Assembly (NCBI GenBank): GCA_022548915.1
Contig: JAKZES010000036.1
Span: forward strand, 1-54,992
DNA: 54,992 nucleotides
From: Verrucomicrobiaceae bacterium E54
Lineage (GTDB): Bacteria > Verrucomicrobiota > Verrucomicrobiia > Verrucomicrobiales > Akkermansiaceae
Direction of reading: 5' to 3'
In this document: positions 32,709 through 40,697 of the stretch, piece by piece
How the letters are laid out: every line of letters starts with the position of its first letter
Numbering within the stretch: the stretch's first letter is position 1
Translations under genes and position numbers: made by a program
Notes under the pieces: generated by a model
What the model saw: only the letters and a program-made list of their open reading frames with translations
Told to the model about the DNA's origin: nothing
Databases searched by the model: none

Positions 32709-34292
32709 ATGGTAGCGCCCGCCGAGATGCCCCCCACCGACTACGATCTTGTCATCATCGGAGGCTCCTTCTCCGCGTCGTCACTCGCGTTGCTGCTCAA
32801 GCGGACCCGTCCCGAAACGCGCATTCTCCTGCTGGAGAAGACCGAGGTGTTCGATCGCAAGATCGGCGAATCCACTTCGGAAGTGTCGGGATGCTTCCTC
32901 ACCAAGGTGCTCGGGTTCTCCCACTACCTCTCCCGGGAGCACTTCCAGAAGCACGGACTGCGCATGTGGTTCAACTCCGGCGACAACGACTGCCCCAACG
33001 CGTGCACCGAGATCGGCCCCTTCTCCCAGGCGCGTTTCCCGACCTACCAGCTCGATCGCTCGAAACTCGACCAGCACATGCTGGAGACCGCCGTCGGGGA
33101 AGGCTGCGAGCTGATCAGGCCCGCCACCGTGAAGAGCTTCGAACTCGGGGGCGCCGGCAACAACACGCTGACCTTCAAGGCCGACGGCGAGACCCGCACC
33201 ATCCGGGCCGACTGGGTGGCCGATTGCTCCGGCAAGGCCGCCATGATCGGCCGCAAGCGCGGCACCATCCGGTCGCTCGACGCCCATCCCGTTCACTCGA
33301 TGTGGGTCCGGTTCCGCAATGTCCGCGACATCGACTCCAACGAGGCCCGCCAACTCGCTCCCGCCCTCAAGGACGGTCCGGCGGTCTCCCGCGGCAGCGC
33401 GACGAACCACCTGATGGGCCGCGGTTGGTGGTCATGGATCATCCCCCTTTCGAACGGCGAGTTCTCCGCCGGAGTCACCTGGGACGAGCGGCTTTTCACC
33501 CCGCCCTCCGAGGGCCCGGTCGGCCAGCGCGTGCTCGAGCACCTCAAGACCCACCCGATCGGACGCCTGATGTTCGAGCATGCCGAGCCGGTGGAGTACG
33601 ATGCGCGGATCTACAAGAACCTGCCCTACTACTCGACCGAGGTTTGTGGCGACGGATGGGTCTGTGCCGGCGATGCCGCCGGTTTCATGGATCCCCTCTA
33701 CTCGCAGGGCCTCGACTACTGCGCCCATGGGAGTTACGCCGCCCACAAGATCATCCTCAAGGCCCTGGGGGGCGACTGCGTGAAGATGGATCTCGCGCAT
33801 CACAACAAGCAGTTCGGACAATCGTACCACCGCTGGTTCAACGCGCTCTACCGGAACAAATACCAGTATCTCGGCGATGCCGACCTGATGCGCGCGGCCT
33901 TCCACCTCGATATCGGCACCTACTTCATCGGCCCGGTGCAGCTGGTCTACCGCCTCACCGACCGCGAGTTCTCGAAGATGCCCTACGACGGCCCGATCGG
34001 GGCGGGATTCGCCCGCTTCATGGCCTTCTACAACCGCCGCTTCGAGCGCCTTGCCCGCAAGCGCATCGCCAACGGCACCTACGGCCGCCACAACCTCAAC
34101 GAGCGGATGTACATCAAGATCTCCTTCGTCGGCGGCCCGAAGGTCATGGGCCACATCCTGCGCGGGATCCGCACCTGGCTCTGGCTGGAGCTCAGAAACG
34201 CCTTCACCCGGCCGATCGACGAACTGCCGGAGCCGAAGGGAAAAATGCCCGCCACCACGATGCCCGCCACCGCCGGGCAGGCCACCGTGTAG
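32709..34292 (+). CDS. Flavin-dependent oxidoreductase, tryptophan-halogenase-like
   Basis: ATG 32709 gives 527 residues; ATG 32727 is an alternative. The FAD-binding strand is YDLVIIGGSFSASSLALLLK (GGSxSAS instead of the usual GxGxxG), followed by IGESTSEVSGCF. The second FAD motif is VCAGDAAGFMDPLYSQGLD. The segment GRGWWSWIIPLSNGEFSAG matches the WxWxIP-type motif of flavin-dependent halogenases. That family either halogenates or oxidises bound substrates. No flavin reductase, carrier protein or pathway genes are adjacent, so the substrate is unknown. Confidence 0.78.
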   Translation: MVAPAEMPPTDYDLVIIGGSFSASSLALLLKRTRPETRILLLEKTEVFDRKIGESTSEVSGCFLTKVLGFSHYLSREHFQKHGLRMWFNSGDNDCPNACTEIGPFSQARFPTYQLDRSKLDQHMLETAVGEGCELIRPATVKSFELGGAGNNTLTFKADGETRTIRADWVADCSGKAAMIGRKRGTIRSLDAHPVHSMWVRFRNVRDIDSNEARQLAPALKDGPAVSRGSATNHLMGRGWWSWIIPLSNGEFSAGVTWDERLFTPPSEGPVGQRVLEHLKTHPIGRLMFEHAEPVEYDARIYKNLPYYSTEVCGDGWVCAGDAAGFMDPLYSQGLDYCAHGSYAAHKIILKALGGDCVKMDLAHHNKQFGQSYHRWFNALYRNKYQYLGDADLMRAAFHLDIGTYFIGPVQLVYRLTDREFSKMPYDGPIGAGFARFMAFYNRRFERLARKRIANGTYGRHNLNERMYIKISFVGGPKVMGHILRGIRTWLWLELRNAFTRPIDELPEPKGKMPATTMPATAGQATV

Positions 34293-34338
34293 CGATCCGT
34301 GCGACGGGTTCGTCATTGACCCACCTTTTGGGTCACAC

Positions 34339-34581
34339 ATGAAACGAACCAGCATTCGCGAACTCAAGCACGAGACCCGCAAGGTCCTGGCGCGGGTCGA
34401 GTCCGGTGAGACCATCGAAGTGCGGCGTCGCAATCAACCCGTGGCGGTCCTCTCCCCGGCCGGGCGTCGCGGACCGGTGGAGAAGCCCGATTTCGCCGCC
34501 CGCTTGAGGGGGATCTACGGGGACCAAGTGCTGGAATCCACGGCAACGGATCTGGTTCACGACGCCAGGGGCGACCGATGA
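34339..34581 (+). CDS. Phd/YefM-type antitoxin
   Basis: This 80-residue protein starts at ATG 34339. MKRTSIRELKHETRKVLARV and ESGETIEVRRRNQPVAVLSP fit the Phd/YefM DNA-binding fold. The C-terminal part is the toxin-binding tail. Its stop overlaps the ATG of a PIN toxin reading frame at 34578, but that toxin is truncated to 26 codons. The antitoxin is therefore orphaned here. Confidence 0.85.
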   Translation: MKRTSIRELKHETRKVLARVESGETIEVRRRNQPVAVLSPAGRRGPVEKPDFAARLRGIYGDQVLESTATDLVHDARGDR

Positions 34582-34658
34582 CTACCTACGCGGACACGGG
34601 TTTCTATCTTTTCCGCTCGGCGCGCGGCCATAAAGGCGGTGCGGGTCCGCAACATTAA
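34578..34658 (+). pseudogene. Truncated PIN toxin remnant
   Basis: From ATG 34578 the frame reads MTTYADTGFYLFRSARGHKG and ends at TAA 34658. The opening (TTYADTGFY) is the standard first strand of PIN-domain toxins with the catalytic Asp. The remaining ~110 residues are missing, and the next toxin-antitoxin module starts immediately. The most likely cause is deletion or replacement by the neighbouring module. Confidence 0.8.
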
Positions 34659-34671
34659 CGGTAATGCGCTC

Positions 34672-34881
34672 ATGAAACTGAAGGAGATTCAGGAGAGCGC
34701 CCTCGAACTCCCCGATTCCGATCGAGCCGCCCTCGCAGCGGAACTTCTTGGCTCGCTACCGGCTGTGCTTGTGGAAGATGACGACGGACTTGCGGAAGCC
34801 CGGCGGCGCTCAAGGGAACTCGACGAGGACCCTGCTGCCGGACGCACTTGGGAAGAGATCAAGCAGGGCTTGGGGCGCTGA
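34672..34881 (+). CDS. RelB/addiction-module antitoxin
   Basis: This 69-residue protein starts at ATG 34672. MKLKEIQESALELPDSDRAA, LAAELLGSLPA and the acidic C-terminus ending WEEIKQGLGR match the putative addiction module component family that partners ParE/RelE toxins. Its stop lies 3 bp before the toxin ATG at 34885. It appears intact. Confidence 0.85.
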   Translation: MKLKEIQESALELPDSDRAALAAELLGSLPAVLVEDDDGLAEARRRSRELDEDPAAGRTWEEIKQGLGR

Positions 34882-34884
34882 TCC

Positions 34885-35190
34885 ATGCAGGTCATCTACC
34901 ACCGCTGGGTCCAGAAGGATCTCAGTGCAGCGATCTCCTACTACGAGTCGGAGGGGGGCACAAAGCTCGGGAATCGTTTTTTTGAGGAAGCGGAGGCAAC
35001 TGCGGCAAAGGTCATTGAGAACCCGCGTAGGTTCCACTTTGTTGAGGAGGGAGATATCCGCAGGCGGGCTTCCCTCAGATCGTTCCCTTACCACTGAATT
35101 TTCGAAGAGAACCAGTCCCTCCTACGATTTCTGGTGCTGCGTCACGACAAGCGTCATCCAAGCTTTGGTCTTCGTCGTCGCCAGGTGCTG
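34885..35190 (+). pseudogene. ParE/RelE-family toxin interrupted by TGA
   Basis: The frame from ATG 34885 encodes 70 residues of a ParE-like toxin (LSAAISYYESEGGTKLGNRF, NPRRFHFVEEGDIRRRASLR, SFPYH) and stops at TGA 35095-35097. The same frame continues with IFEENQSLLRFLVLRHDKRH then PSFGLRRRQ, the expected C-terminal strand of the family (..PYHIxYE....ILVvRHxkRhP). A single nonsense change thus truncates the toxin before its C-terminal basic residues. The end coordinate is approximate, because the original stop is not identifiable. Confidence 0.78.
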
Positions 35191-35212
35191 ACGGGTGAAA
35201 GAAACGGTCAAT

Positions 35213-36142
35213 CTACTCCCCGTCCGCCTCATCACCACCAGCCTCGCGCGCACAACGCGCCGCGTCCCAGCGACCGTCGTGGACCATCACCTGATAGACA
35301 TGGGTAAAGGACTCGCCTTTCCCCATCTTCAACGGTTCCTCCTGAAGCAGCGCCGAATTGGCATACCAGAAGGGCAGGTCCGGGCGACCGGTGACATACC
35401 AGCTCGGGGGATGGCGCGGATTGCCCGCATCGTCGACGATGAGCAATCCGGCGGGCCGGCCTTCGATTGAACCCGAGACGTTCACCCAGTCCGAATGCTC
35501 CCGGTGGGCGGCCCCGTCCCGCCGGCCTTCGCTGTCGAGAAAACCCACCGCCTTGAAATCCTTCGCGCCACGCCAGGAAAATCCGCCGTAGCCGCCCCAG
35601 TCGCGCCCTCCGGGTTCGCCGGGCGGTGGCGTGCGATCCAGCACCACCTCCGCCAGCGCCGTGGTCTTGATCCGCCACTCGACCTTCACACCGGCATCCC
35701 CGGTCGGCCGGGTGATCTCGATCGTGACCCGGTCCTCGAGCACCGCCGACCCTTCCGGATCGGGATGGGAAAGCTCGCGGTAGCGAATCGTGGCCATGGC
35801 GCCGTCCGGACCGACCTCGATCGACGGATCGTGGATCTCGTTGCGGCCCTGTTGCCGAAACTCCTTGTCGGTCTCCCAGAAGTTCACGCCGTTGATCTTC
35901 TTCCACGAAAACCACAGGCCGTAGTGCCAGATGTGATCCGGCGGCGACACCCACACGGTATTGCGCCCGTCCGCCGTCGCGAGGATGTCGAAGTGGGGAT
36001 CGCGCGGTGCGGCATCGAGCACGAACCGGGCGATCTTCCCGTCGTCCCCGCCCAGCTCAACCGAACGGTTGCCGTCCTGTTTCCAGACCGGCTCCGCGGC
36101 CACCAGCGGACAAACGAGCAAGGCCAGCGCAAAGGCTTTCAT
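35213..36142 (-). CDS. Exported DUF6807 (PmoA-like) protein
   Basis: This 309-residue protein starts at ATG 36142 with signal peptide MKAFALALLVCPLVAAEP. Motifs of the DUF6807/PmoA-like family are VWVSPPDHIWHYGLWFSWKK and INGVNFWETD; GGRDWGGYGGFSWRGAKDF and AHREHSDWVNVSG follow. Despite the 'methane oxygenase PmoA' label in databases, this family in Verrucomicrobiota and Planctomycetes accompanies sugar-oxidoreductase genes and has no established activity. It is the last gene of the operon, 4 bp after the Gfo/Idh/MocA gene. Confidence 0.85.
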   Translation of the reverse strand: MKAFALALLVCPLVAAEPVWKQDGNRSVELGGDDGKIARFVLDAAPRDPHFDILATADGRNTVWVSPPDHIWHYGLWFSWKKINGVNFWETDKEFRQQGRNEIHDPSIEVGPDGAMATIRYRELSHPDPEGSAVLEDRVTIEITRPTGDAGVKVEWRIKTTALAEVVLDRTPPPGEPGGRDWGGYGGFSWRGAKDFKAVGFLDSEGRRDGAAHREHSDWVNVSGSIEGRPAGLLIVDDAGNPRHPPSWYVTGRPDLPFWYANSALLQEEPLKMGKGESFTHVYQVMVHDGRWDAARCAREAGGDEADGE

Positions 36143-36146
36143 GACA

Positions 36147-37469
36147 TCAGCTCTGGCGCCAATCCCCGCGGATCTCCGTGCTCATCTTCCCGTTGAGCGA
36201 CTCCGGGGAAACGATGCGGTAACCCTTCGGATCCCACACAACTTCCTCGCCCGCCTCGATCGCCATGATCGAAAGGTGGCTCAAGGCATCCGAGCGGACC
36301 GCCTCGCCGATCGGCCCGACCGAGGGCGCACGCTCGCGCACGGTGTCGATGAAGCCGTGGTAGTAGTTCGGTCGGTAGTGCACGCGGCGGTCCCCCTCGC
36401 ACTGGCGCATCCGCAGCCACTCGGGATTGCTGGCCTGGGCCGAGCCGCGGCTGAGGCTGACCCAACCCTCGCTGCCGATGAAGGTCGTGCCGTCGCCCGG
36501 AATCTTGTCGAGATAGCCACCCGCCAACTTCTGCTTCAGGTCGCTGCTGACAAAGCGCATCGCCACCTTGCCGCCGAAGTCGATCTCGACGTCCCAATTC
36601 GTGCAGGCGTTGAAAAGATCCGTCTTCGGCGGAAACTTGCCCCCGCCCTTGAACTTCACCGGACCCTGCTGGTCGTAGTCGAGACCCCACACCGCGAAAT
36701 CGAGCGGATGGGCACCCCAGCCGGCGATGAACCCGAGCGCGTAGTCGCGGCAGAACCACGACCCCTTGCTGGTGATCCGGTCCTTGGTGCAGGGCTTCAA
36801 CGGAGCGGGTCCGAGATAGAGGTCGTAGTCGAGGCCCTCCGGCACCGGGATCTCCTCGGTCGAGCCTCCACCCTGCCCTGCCGGTGCCCAGACGTGGACT
36901 TCCTTCAGTTCGCCGATGTAGCCGTTGAGCACCAGCTCGATCCCCCGCTTTGTGATCTCCTGGCTCCGCTGCTGGGTCCCATACTGGAAAATCACGTCGT
37001 GTTTCCGGATCGCGGCCTCCATCGCGCGGTTCTGCTCCAGCGTGTAGCCCAGCGGCTTCTCGAAATAGATGTCCTTCCCCGCGCTCGCAGCTTCAAGGCC
37101 GATCGGCACGTGCCAGTGGTCCGGCGTGGCGAGCACCACCGCATCGATCGAGTCGTCCGCCAGTAGTTCGCGGAAGTCGTTGTAGAGCTTGGGTGCCTCG
37201 CCCTGCGCCTCCTTGATCATCCCCGCCGCCCGTTCGCGACGTTCGGCGTAGGGATCGCACACCGCCACCGAGCGCGCACGCTTGGCGGAGACGAAGTTCC
37301 TCAACAATGCGGTCCCCCGCCCACCGACCCCGATGTGGCCAAGGCAGATCTGATTCGAAGGCGCGGTGTCCGAGGCCAGCAAACGGCTCGGGACGATCAT
37401 CGGCGTGACGCCGGCAGAGAGGATGCCCCCGAGGAACCGGCGGCGGCTGGTGGAGATGTGCGTTTTCAT
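36147..37469 (-). CDS. Tat-exported Gfo/Idh/MocA-family oxidoreductase
   Basis: The 440-residue protein starts at ATG 37469. The twin-arginine signal is SRRRFLGGILSAGV. The Rossmann fold follows: ICLGHIGVGGRGTALLRNFV, AVVLATPDHWHVPIGLEAAS and DIYFEKPLGYTLEQNRAMEA, with the conserved EKP. C-terminal WGAHPLDFAVWGLDYD matches the secreted glycoside-oxidoreductase subgroup. These enzymes oxidise sugars or inositols using NAD(P). Its neighbours suggest a carbohydrate degradation pathway. Confidence 0.9.
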   Translation of the reverse strand: MKTHISTSRRRFLGGILSAGVTPMIVPSRLLASDTAPSNQICLGHIGVGGRGTALLRNFVSAKRARSVAVCDPYAERRERAAGMIKEAQGEAPKLYNDFRELLADDSIDAVVLATPDHWHVPIGLEAASAGKDIYFEKPLGYTLEQNRAMEAAIRKHDVIFQYGTQQRSQEITKRGIELVLNGYIGELKEVHVWAPAGQGGGSTEEIPVPEGLDYDLYLGPAPLKPCTKDRITSKGSWFCRDYALGFIAGWGAHPLDFAVWGLDYDQQGPVKFKGGGKFPPKTDLFNACTNWDVEIDFGGKVAMRFVSSDLKQKLAGGYLDKIPGDGTTFIGSEGWVSLSRGSAQASNPEWLRMRQCEGDRRVHYRPNYYHGFIDTVRERAPSVGPIGEAVRSDALSHLSIMAIEAGEEVVWDPKGYRIVSPESLNGKMSTEIRGDWRQS

Positions 37470-37496
37470 GGGAAGTCGAATGAAGGTGGCAAGAGA

Positions 37497-38339
37497 TCAG
37501 GCGGACCATTCGCGCAGGCGCTCGGCGGAAACCTTCACGGCTTCCTCACCGGCAATCTCAAGGGTGGTCGGGCCATCGAAACCGGTGGCCAGCAGCTCCT
37601 TGACGATGGCCTCGATGCCCACGATCCCGTCCCCGAGCGGAATGAGACCCATGCCACAACCGAAGACCTTGCCACGCTGCGGCAGCCATTCCTCGGGCAT
37701 GTCCTTCCAATGGACGTGCTTGATGCGCGAGCCGAAGGTTTTCACGAACTCCAGCGGGTCACCACCGCCGAGCCACGAGTTGCCGGTATCGAGGTTGATG
37801 CCGACCGTTTCCTCGTGGCCCAGCGCCTCGAGGATGCGCGTCATGCCCTCGACCGTGTCGGTCAGGATCCCATGCGGCTCGAGCAGCAACTCAATGCCAA
37901 ACTGCTCGGCCCAGCGGATCGGTTCGTGAAGCTTCTCGCGGATGCTGAAAAGGCGCTGCTCGTCACTCAGGGCATGCCCGAAATCGGTCTTCGGATCCCC
38001 CTCGGTGGTGATGACCTGTTTCACCCCGAGGAAGTGGGCCAGCTTGATCGCCTTGATGATCTGCGCCGTGCCGTAGCGGTCGGGCGCGGTCGGATCGAGC
38101 AGGTTGGCATGGGCGCACACACTGGTCAGCGTGAGGTCGAACTCACGGACCATGTCGAGGATGGTCGTCGGATGCGAGTCGAGGCTGAACGAGGCCGAGA
38201 AGCCATACTCGGTGCCGAGTGTGGCACCGTCGTGGTTGTCGGTGAGGTCGGCGAAGTCGAAGCCCATCTCGCGGATCAGCTCGAACTGCCGCCGCATGGG
38301 CGAGAAGGGTTGGATGAGGGCGAAGCAGCCGATTTTCAT
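37497..38339 (-). CDS. Sugar phosphate isomerase/epimerase (TIM barrel)
   Basis: The 280-residue protein starts at ATG 38339 (MKIGCFALIQPFSPMRRQFE). Xylose-isomerase-like TIM-barrel motifs are visible: FADLTDNHDGATLG, LLLEPHGILTDTVE, GINLDTGNSWLGGGDPLEFV and IKHVHWKDMPEEWL. They are followed by LEIAGEEAVKVSAERLREW. The Glu, Asp, His and Glu metal ligands are in place. It probably isomerises or epimerises the ketosugar product of the Gfo/Idh/MocA enzyme 27 bp downstream. Confidence 0.9.
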   Translation of the reverse strand: MKIGCFALIQPFSPMRRQFELIREMGFDFADLTDNHDGATLGTEYGFSASFSLDSHPTTILDMVREFDLTLTSVCAHANLLDPTAPDRYGTAQIIKAIKLAHFLGVKQVITTEGDPKTDFGHALSDEQRLFSIREKLHEPIRWAEQFGIELLLEPHGILTDTVEGMTRILEALGHEETVGINLDTGNSWLGGGDPLEFVKTFGSRIKHVHWKDMPEEWLPQRGKVFGCGMGLIPLGDGIVGIEAIVKELLATGFDGPTTLEIAGEEAVKVSAERLREWSA

Positions 38340-38343
38340 GGGT

Positions 38344-39150
38344 TCACGGGGTTGATGTTGTGGTGGATGAGGCGTCTTCCCGGGTGACCGGCCAATTCGC
38401 GGCCGGAGGGATGGTGACTTTTCCGGTCGCGGCCCACTCGGTGCCGCGCAGCAGCAGGGTTTCCCAGGCGGCATTCCGCATGACCGCCGCGTCGTGACCG
38501 AGGAACAGCGCGAAGCCCCGCCCTCCCCCGTACTCGGTGCAAAAGATGACCGGTTGCGGCTTCCCGCTGCCGCCATGGCCCGGGTCCGGGGTCACCCGGG
38601 CCAGCGACCGGGCACCCGGCGCCACCGCGATCCGTTCCCAGAATTCATCGCGGATCCAGAACGGCTCAAGGCCCCCGGTGATCGGACAATCCGAATCAGT
38701 GAAGGTCACCTGACTGAGGTGGATGCCGCCGTGGCGGGTGGCACCATTCTTCCAAGTGCCGCAGGCCAGGGTGTGAAACTCCGGCCAGTTGTAAAACATC
38801 GAGCTGCCCGCGTGGATGATCACCAGTCCCATGCCCTTCTCGACCCGCTCGAGGAAAGCCTGCCGGGTCGCCGCCGGCCATTCCTTCCGCTCGGGCGCGT
38901 TCTTGCCGTAGGTGTTGAAATTGCTGAGCACCACCGCATAGCCCGCGAAAGCCCCGGAGCCCATCTCCATCACGCGTTCCTCGACCTCGACCTCGAAGCG
39001 CCCGCTCTTCTCAAGTGCCGCCACGATCACCGGCGTCGTGCGCTTCCAGTCGTGGTTGTTGGCCCCGCTCAAGACCAGCACCCGTTCCTTTCCCGCCACC
39101 ACGCCGACTCCCGCCAGCGCCAGCGTCAGGCAGAAACGCAGGCCGATCAT
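38344..39150 (-). CDS. Exported ThuA-domain protein
   Basis: The 268-residue protein starts at ATG 39150 with a signal sequence (MIGLRFCLTLALAGVGVVAG). The ThuA/glutamine-amidotransferase-like fold shows RVLVLSGANNHDWKRTTPVI, LSNFNTYGKNAPERKEWPAA, GMGLVIIHAGSSMFYNWPEF and RGFALFLGHDAAVMRN. ThuA proteins are linked to trehalose and related sugar utilisation; the activity is unproven. It is the first gene of the four-gene operon, 4 bp before the TIM-barrel gene, and diverges from an AraC regulator. Confidence 0.87.
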   Translation of the reverse strand: MIGLRFCLTLALAGVGVVAGKERVLVLSGANNHDWKRTTPVIVAALEKSGRFEVEVEERVMEMGSGAFAGYAVVLSNFNTYGKNAPERKEWPAATRQAFLERVEKGMGLVIIHAGSSMFYNWPEFHTLACGTWKNGATRHGGIHLSQVTFTDSDCPITGGLEPFWIRDEFWERIAVAPGARSLARVTPDPGHGGSGKPQPVIFCTEYGGGRGFALFLGHDAAVMRNAAWETLLLRGTEWAATGKVTIPPAANWPVTREDASSTTTSTP

Positions 39151-39222
39151 GCATCACTGTTTACGCCGTCCACCGACCCGGGTCTTGCAAACCTCGTCAC
39201 TGGTAAATATTGCACATCTGAC
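39151..39222. promoter_or_regulatory. Divergent promoter region of the sugar operon and araC-type regulator
   Basis: This 72-bp gap must contain both promoters. The AT-rich core GGTAAATATTGCACATCTG (39202-39220) and two TTGCA words (39185, 39210) spaced ~25 bp apart could be regulator half-sites. This is a suggestion from spacing only. Confidence 0.4.
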
Positions 39223-40227
39223 ATGAGGCGTCGCAGCGGGTTTTCGAAAGACAGCGAGGACTTCCGCGTGGACACCTGCGAGCCGCTGAAGCGAGCCGCC
39301 ACCAGCGGGGACGTCCGTCTTGAGGCGCTGGGCCGCGGCAGCTATCCCGGGCAACGGCTGCCGGATGACGACCTGCCCGAGCTGCGCATGGTCGGCTGGT
39401 GGGACGCCCACACCGCCCAGAACTGGGGGCTCGACTGGCACTGCAACGAGGGCATCGAAATCGGCTACCTCTCCGCCGGTCGCCTGCCCTTTGCCGTGGG
39501 AGACCGTACCCTCGAGGTCGTGCCCGGTGGAGTCACGATCACCCGTCCGTGGCAGCGGCATCGCGTCGGGGATCCGACCGTGCCGGCCTGCCACTACTCG
39601 TGGCTCATCCTCGACCTCGGTGTCTGCCGCCCGAACCAACCGTGGCAATGGCCGGCCTGGGTGCTGCTTTCCCCGGCCGTCCTCAACCGGCTCACCGACA
39701 CGCTGCGCCACAACGAGCAACCGGTGTGGCAGGCCGACGCCGAACTCGGCCTTTGCTTCGCCCGCCTCGACCAGGCCGTCGGCAGCGGTACCGGCGAGGC
39801 CAATCTCACCCGGCTGAAAATTCTCATTAACGACCTGCTCCTGCGGCTGGCCGAACTGCTGGAATCCAACCGCCCGGCCCTCGACCGCAAGCTGTCCGGC
39901 AGCGAACGGACCGTGCGCCTGTTCATCGAGGCCCTCGACGACCGCCTCGACGAGCCCTGGACACTCGAATCGATGGCCGAAGCCTGCGGCCTCGGTCGCA
40001 CGCGATTCGCCGCCTACTGCCGCAGGATCACCAATGGATCGCCGGTCGAACACCTCACCGCCCGCCGCCTGCGCAAGGCCGCCGAGTTGCTCGCCAACCA
40101 ACCCACCCTTCCCGTCACCGAAATCGCCTTCCGCTGCGGCTTCCAGTCGAGCCAGTACTTCGCGCGGGTCTTCCGGCATCGCTACGGCCATCCCCCGAGC
40201 CGCTTCCGCGATCAGCCCCACAGCTGA
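39223..40227 (+). CDS. AraC-family transcriptional regulator
   Basis: This 334-residue protein starts at ATG 39223. The N-terminal ~200 residues are a cupin-like sensor (WHCNEGIEIGYLSAGRLPFA, GDRTLEVVPGGVTITRPWQR). The C-terminal ~100 residues carry two helix-turn-helix units: MAEACGLGRTRFAAYCRRIT and VTEIAFRCGFQSSQYFARVF, then the AraC end motif RHRYGHPPSRFR. It is divergent from the ThuA-headed operon and probably regulates it in response to a sugar ligand. Confidence 0.92.
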   Translation: MRRRSGFSKDSEDFRVDTCEPLKRAATSGDVRLEALGRGSYPGQRLPDDDLPELRMVGWWDAHTAQNWGLDWHCNEGIEIGYLSAGRLPFAVGDRTLEVVPGGVTITRPWQRHRVGDPTVPACHYSWLILDLGVCRPNQPWQWPAWVLLSPAVLNRLTDTLRHNEQPVWQADAELGLCFARLDQAVGSGTGEANLTRLKILINDLLLRLAELLESNRPALDRKLSGSERTVRLFIEALDDRLDEPWTLESMAEACGLGRTRFAAYCRRITNGSPVEHLTARRLRKAAELLANQPTLPVTEIAFRCGFQSSQYFARVFRHRYGHPPSRFRDQPHS

Positions 40228-40324
40228 ATGACGGACACGGAGTTGCTTTGCAGCGGCCGGAAGTTCAAAAAGTGCTGCGGACCGTAACCCTCAGGCTCCG
40301 GTCCCCGATTCAACAACCCTCCTC

Positions 40325-40693
40325 CTACCCATCTGTGAAGGTCAGAATTTCACTTCCAGACTCAGGTGCTACGGTCCCAGTTGCCATTGGTGACCACCTT
40401 CCGTCCCTTTGAAGGACACTGGCAACAAACTTTGTAAAATCCTCGACTCCAACAAAAAGGAGGTCGTCCCCGCTTGAGATAGTGGAGGTCTTGTCCCCAA
40501 TCTGAAACTTTAGATCAACGGAGGATCTGTTTTTGACGAGCACGTCGCCGGTTGGCGAAGAAGGAGCCGGGTCTAGCCGCGCCTGTGCCCTTAGCAATCC
40601 ATGATCCACTCCGCCATCGACATCCACCTCAAATCTCTTGCAAGAAGCGACAACCAAAAAGAGAGCGAGTATGTAGGAAAACTCAACCTTCAT
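40325..40693 (-). CDS. Small putative lipoprotein, candidate immunity protein
   Basis: This 122-residue protein starts at ATG 40693, only 4 bp after the stop of the recombinase-RHS gene. The N-terminus MKVEFSYILALFLVVASCKR is a signal with a lipobox (VVASC). No family is recognised. Base composition is lower in GC than the surrounding genes and matches the RHS tip upstream. Small, unique genes directly downstream of an RHS tip are typically immunity genes; that role is inferred from position only. Confidence 0.55.
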   Translation of the reverse strand: MKVEFSYILALFLVVASCKRFEVDVDGGVDHGLLRAQARLDPAPSSPTGDVLVKNRSSVDLKFQIGDKTSTISSGDDLLFVGVEDFTKFVASVLQRDGRWSPMATGTVAPESGSEILTFTDG

Positions 40694-40697
40694 CGGT

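Noticed and set aside
35095-35097. TGA in the ParE-like toxin as selenocysteine or recoded codon
   Set aside because: The residue is not a catalytic Cys position and no SECIS-like hairpin is visible; simple nonsense decay fits better.
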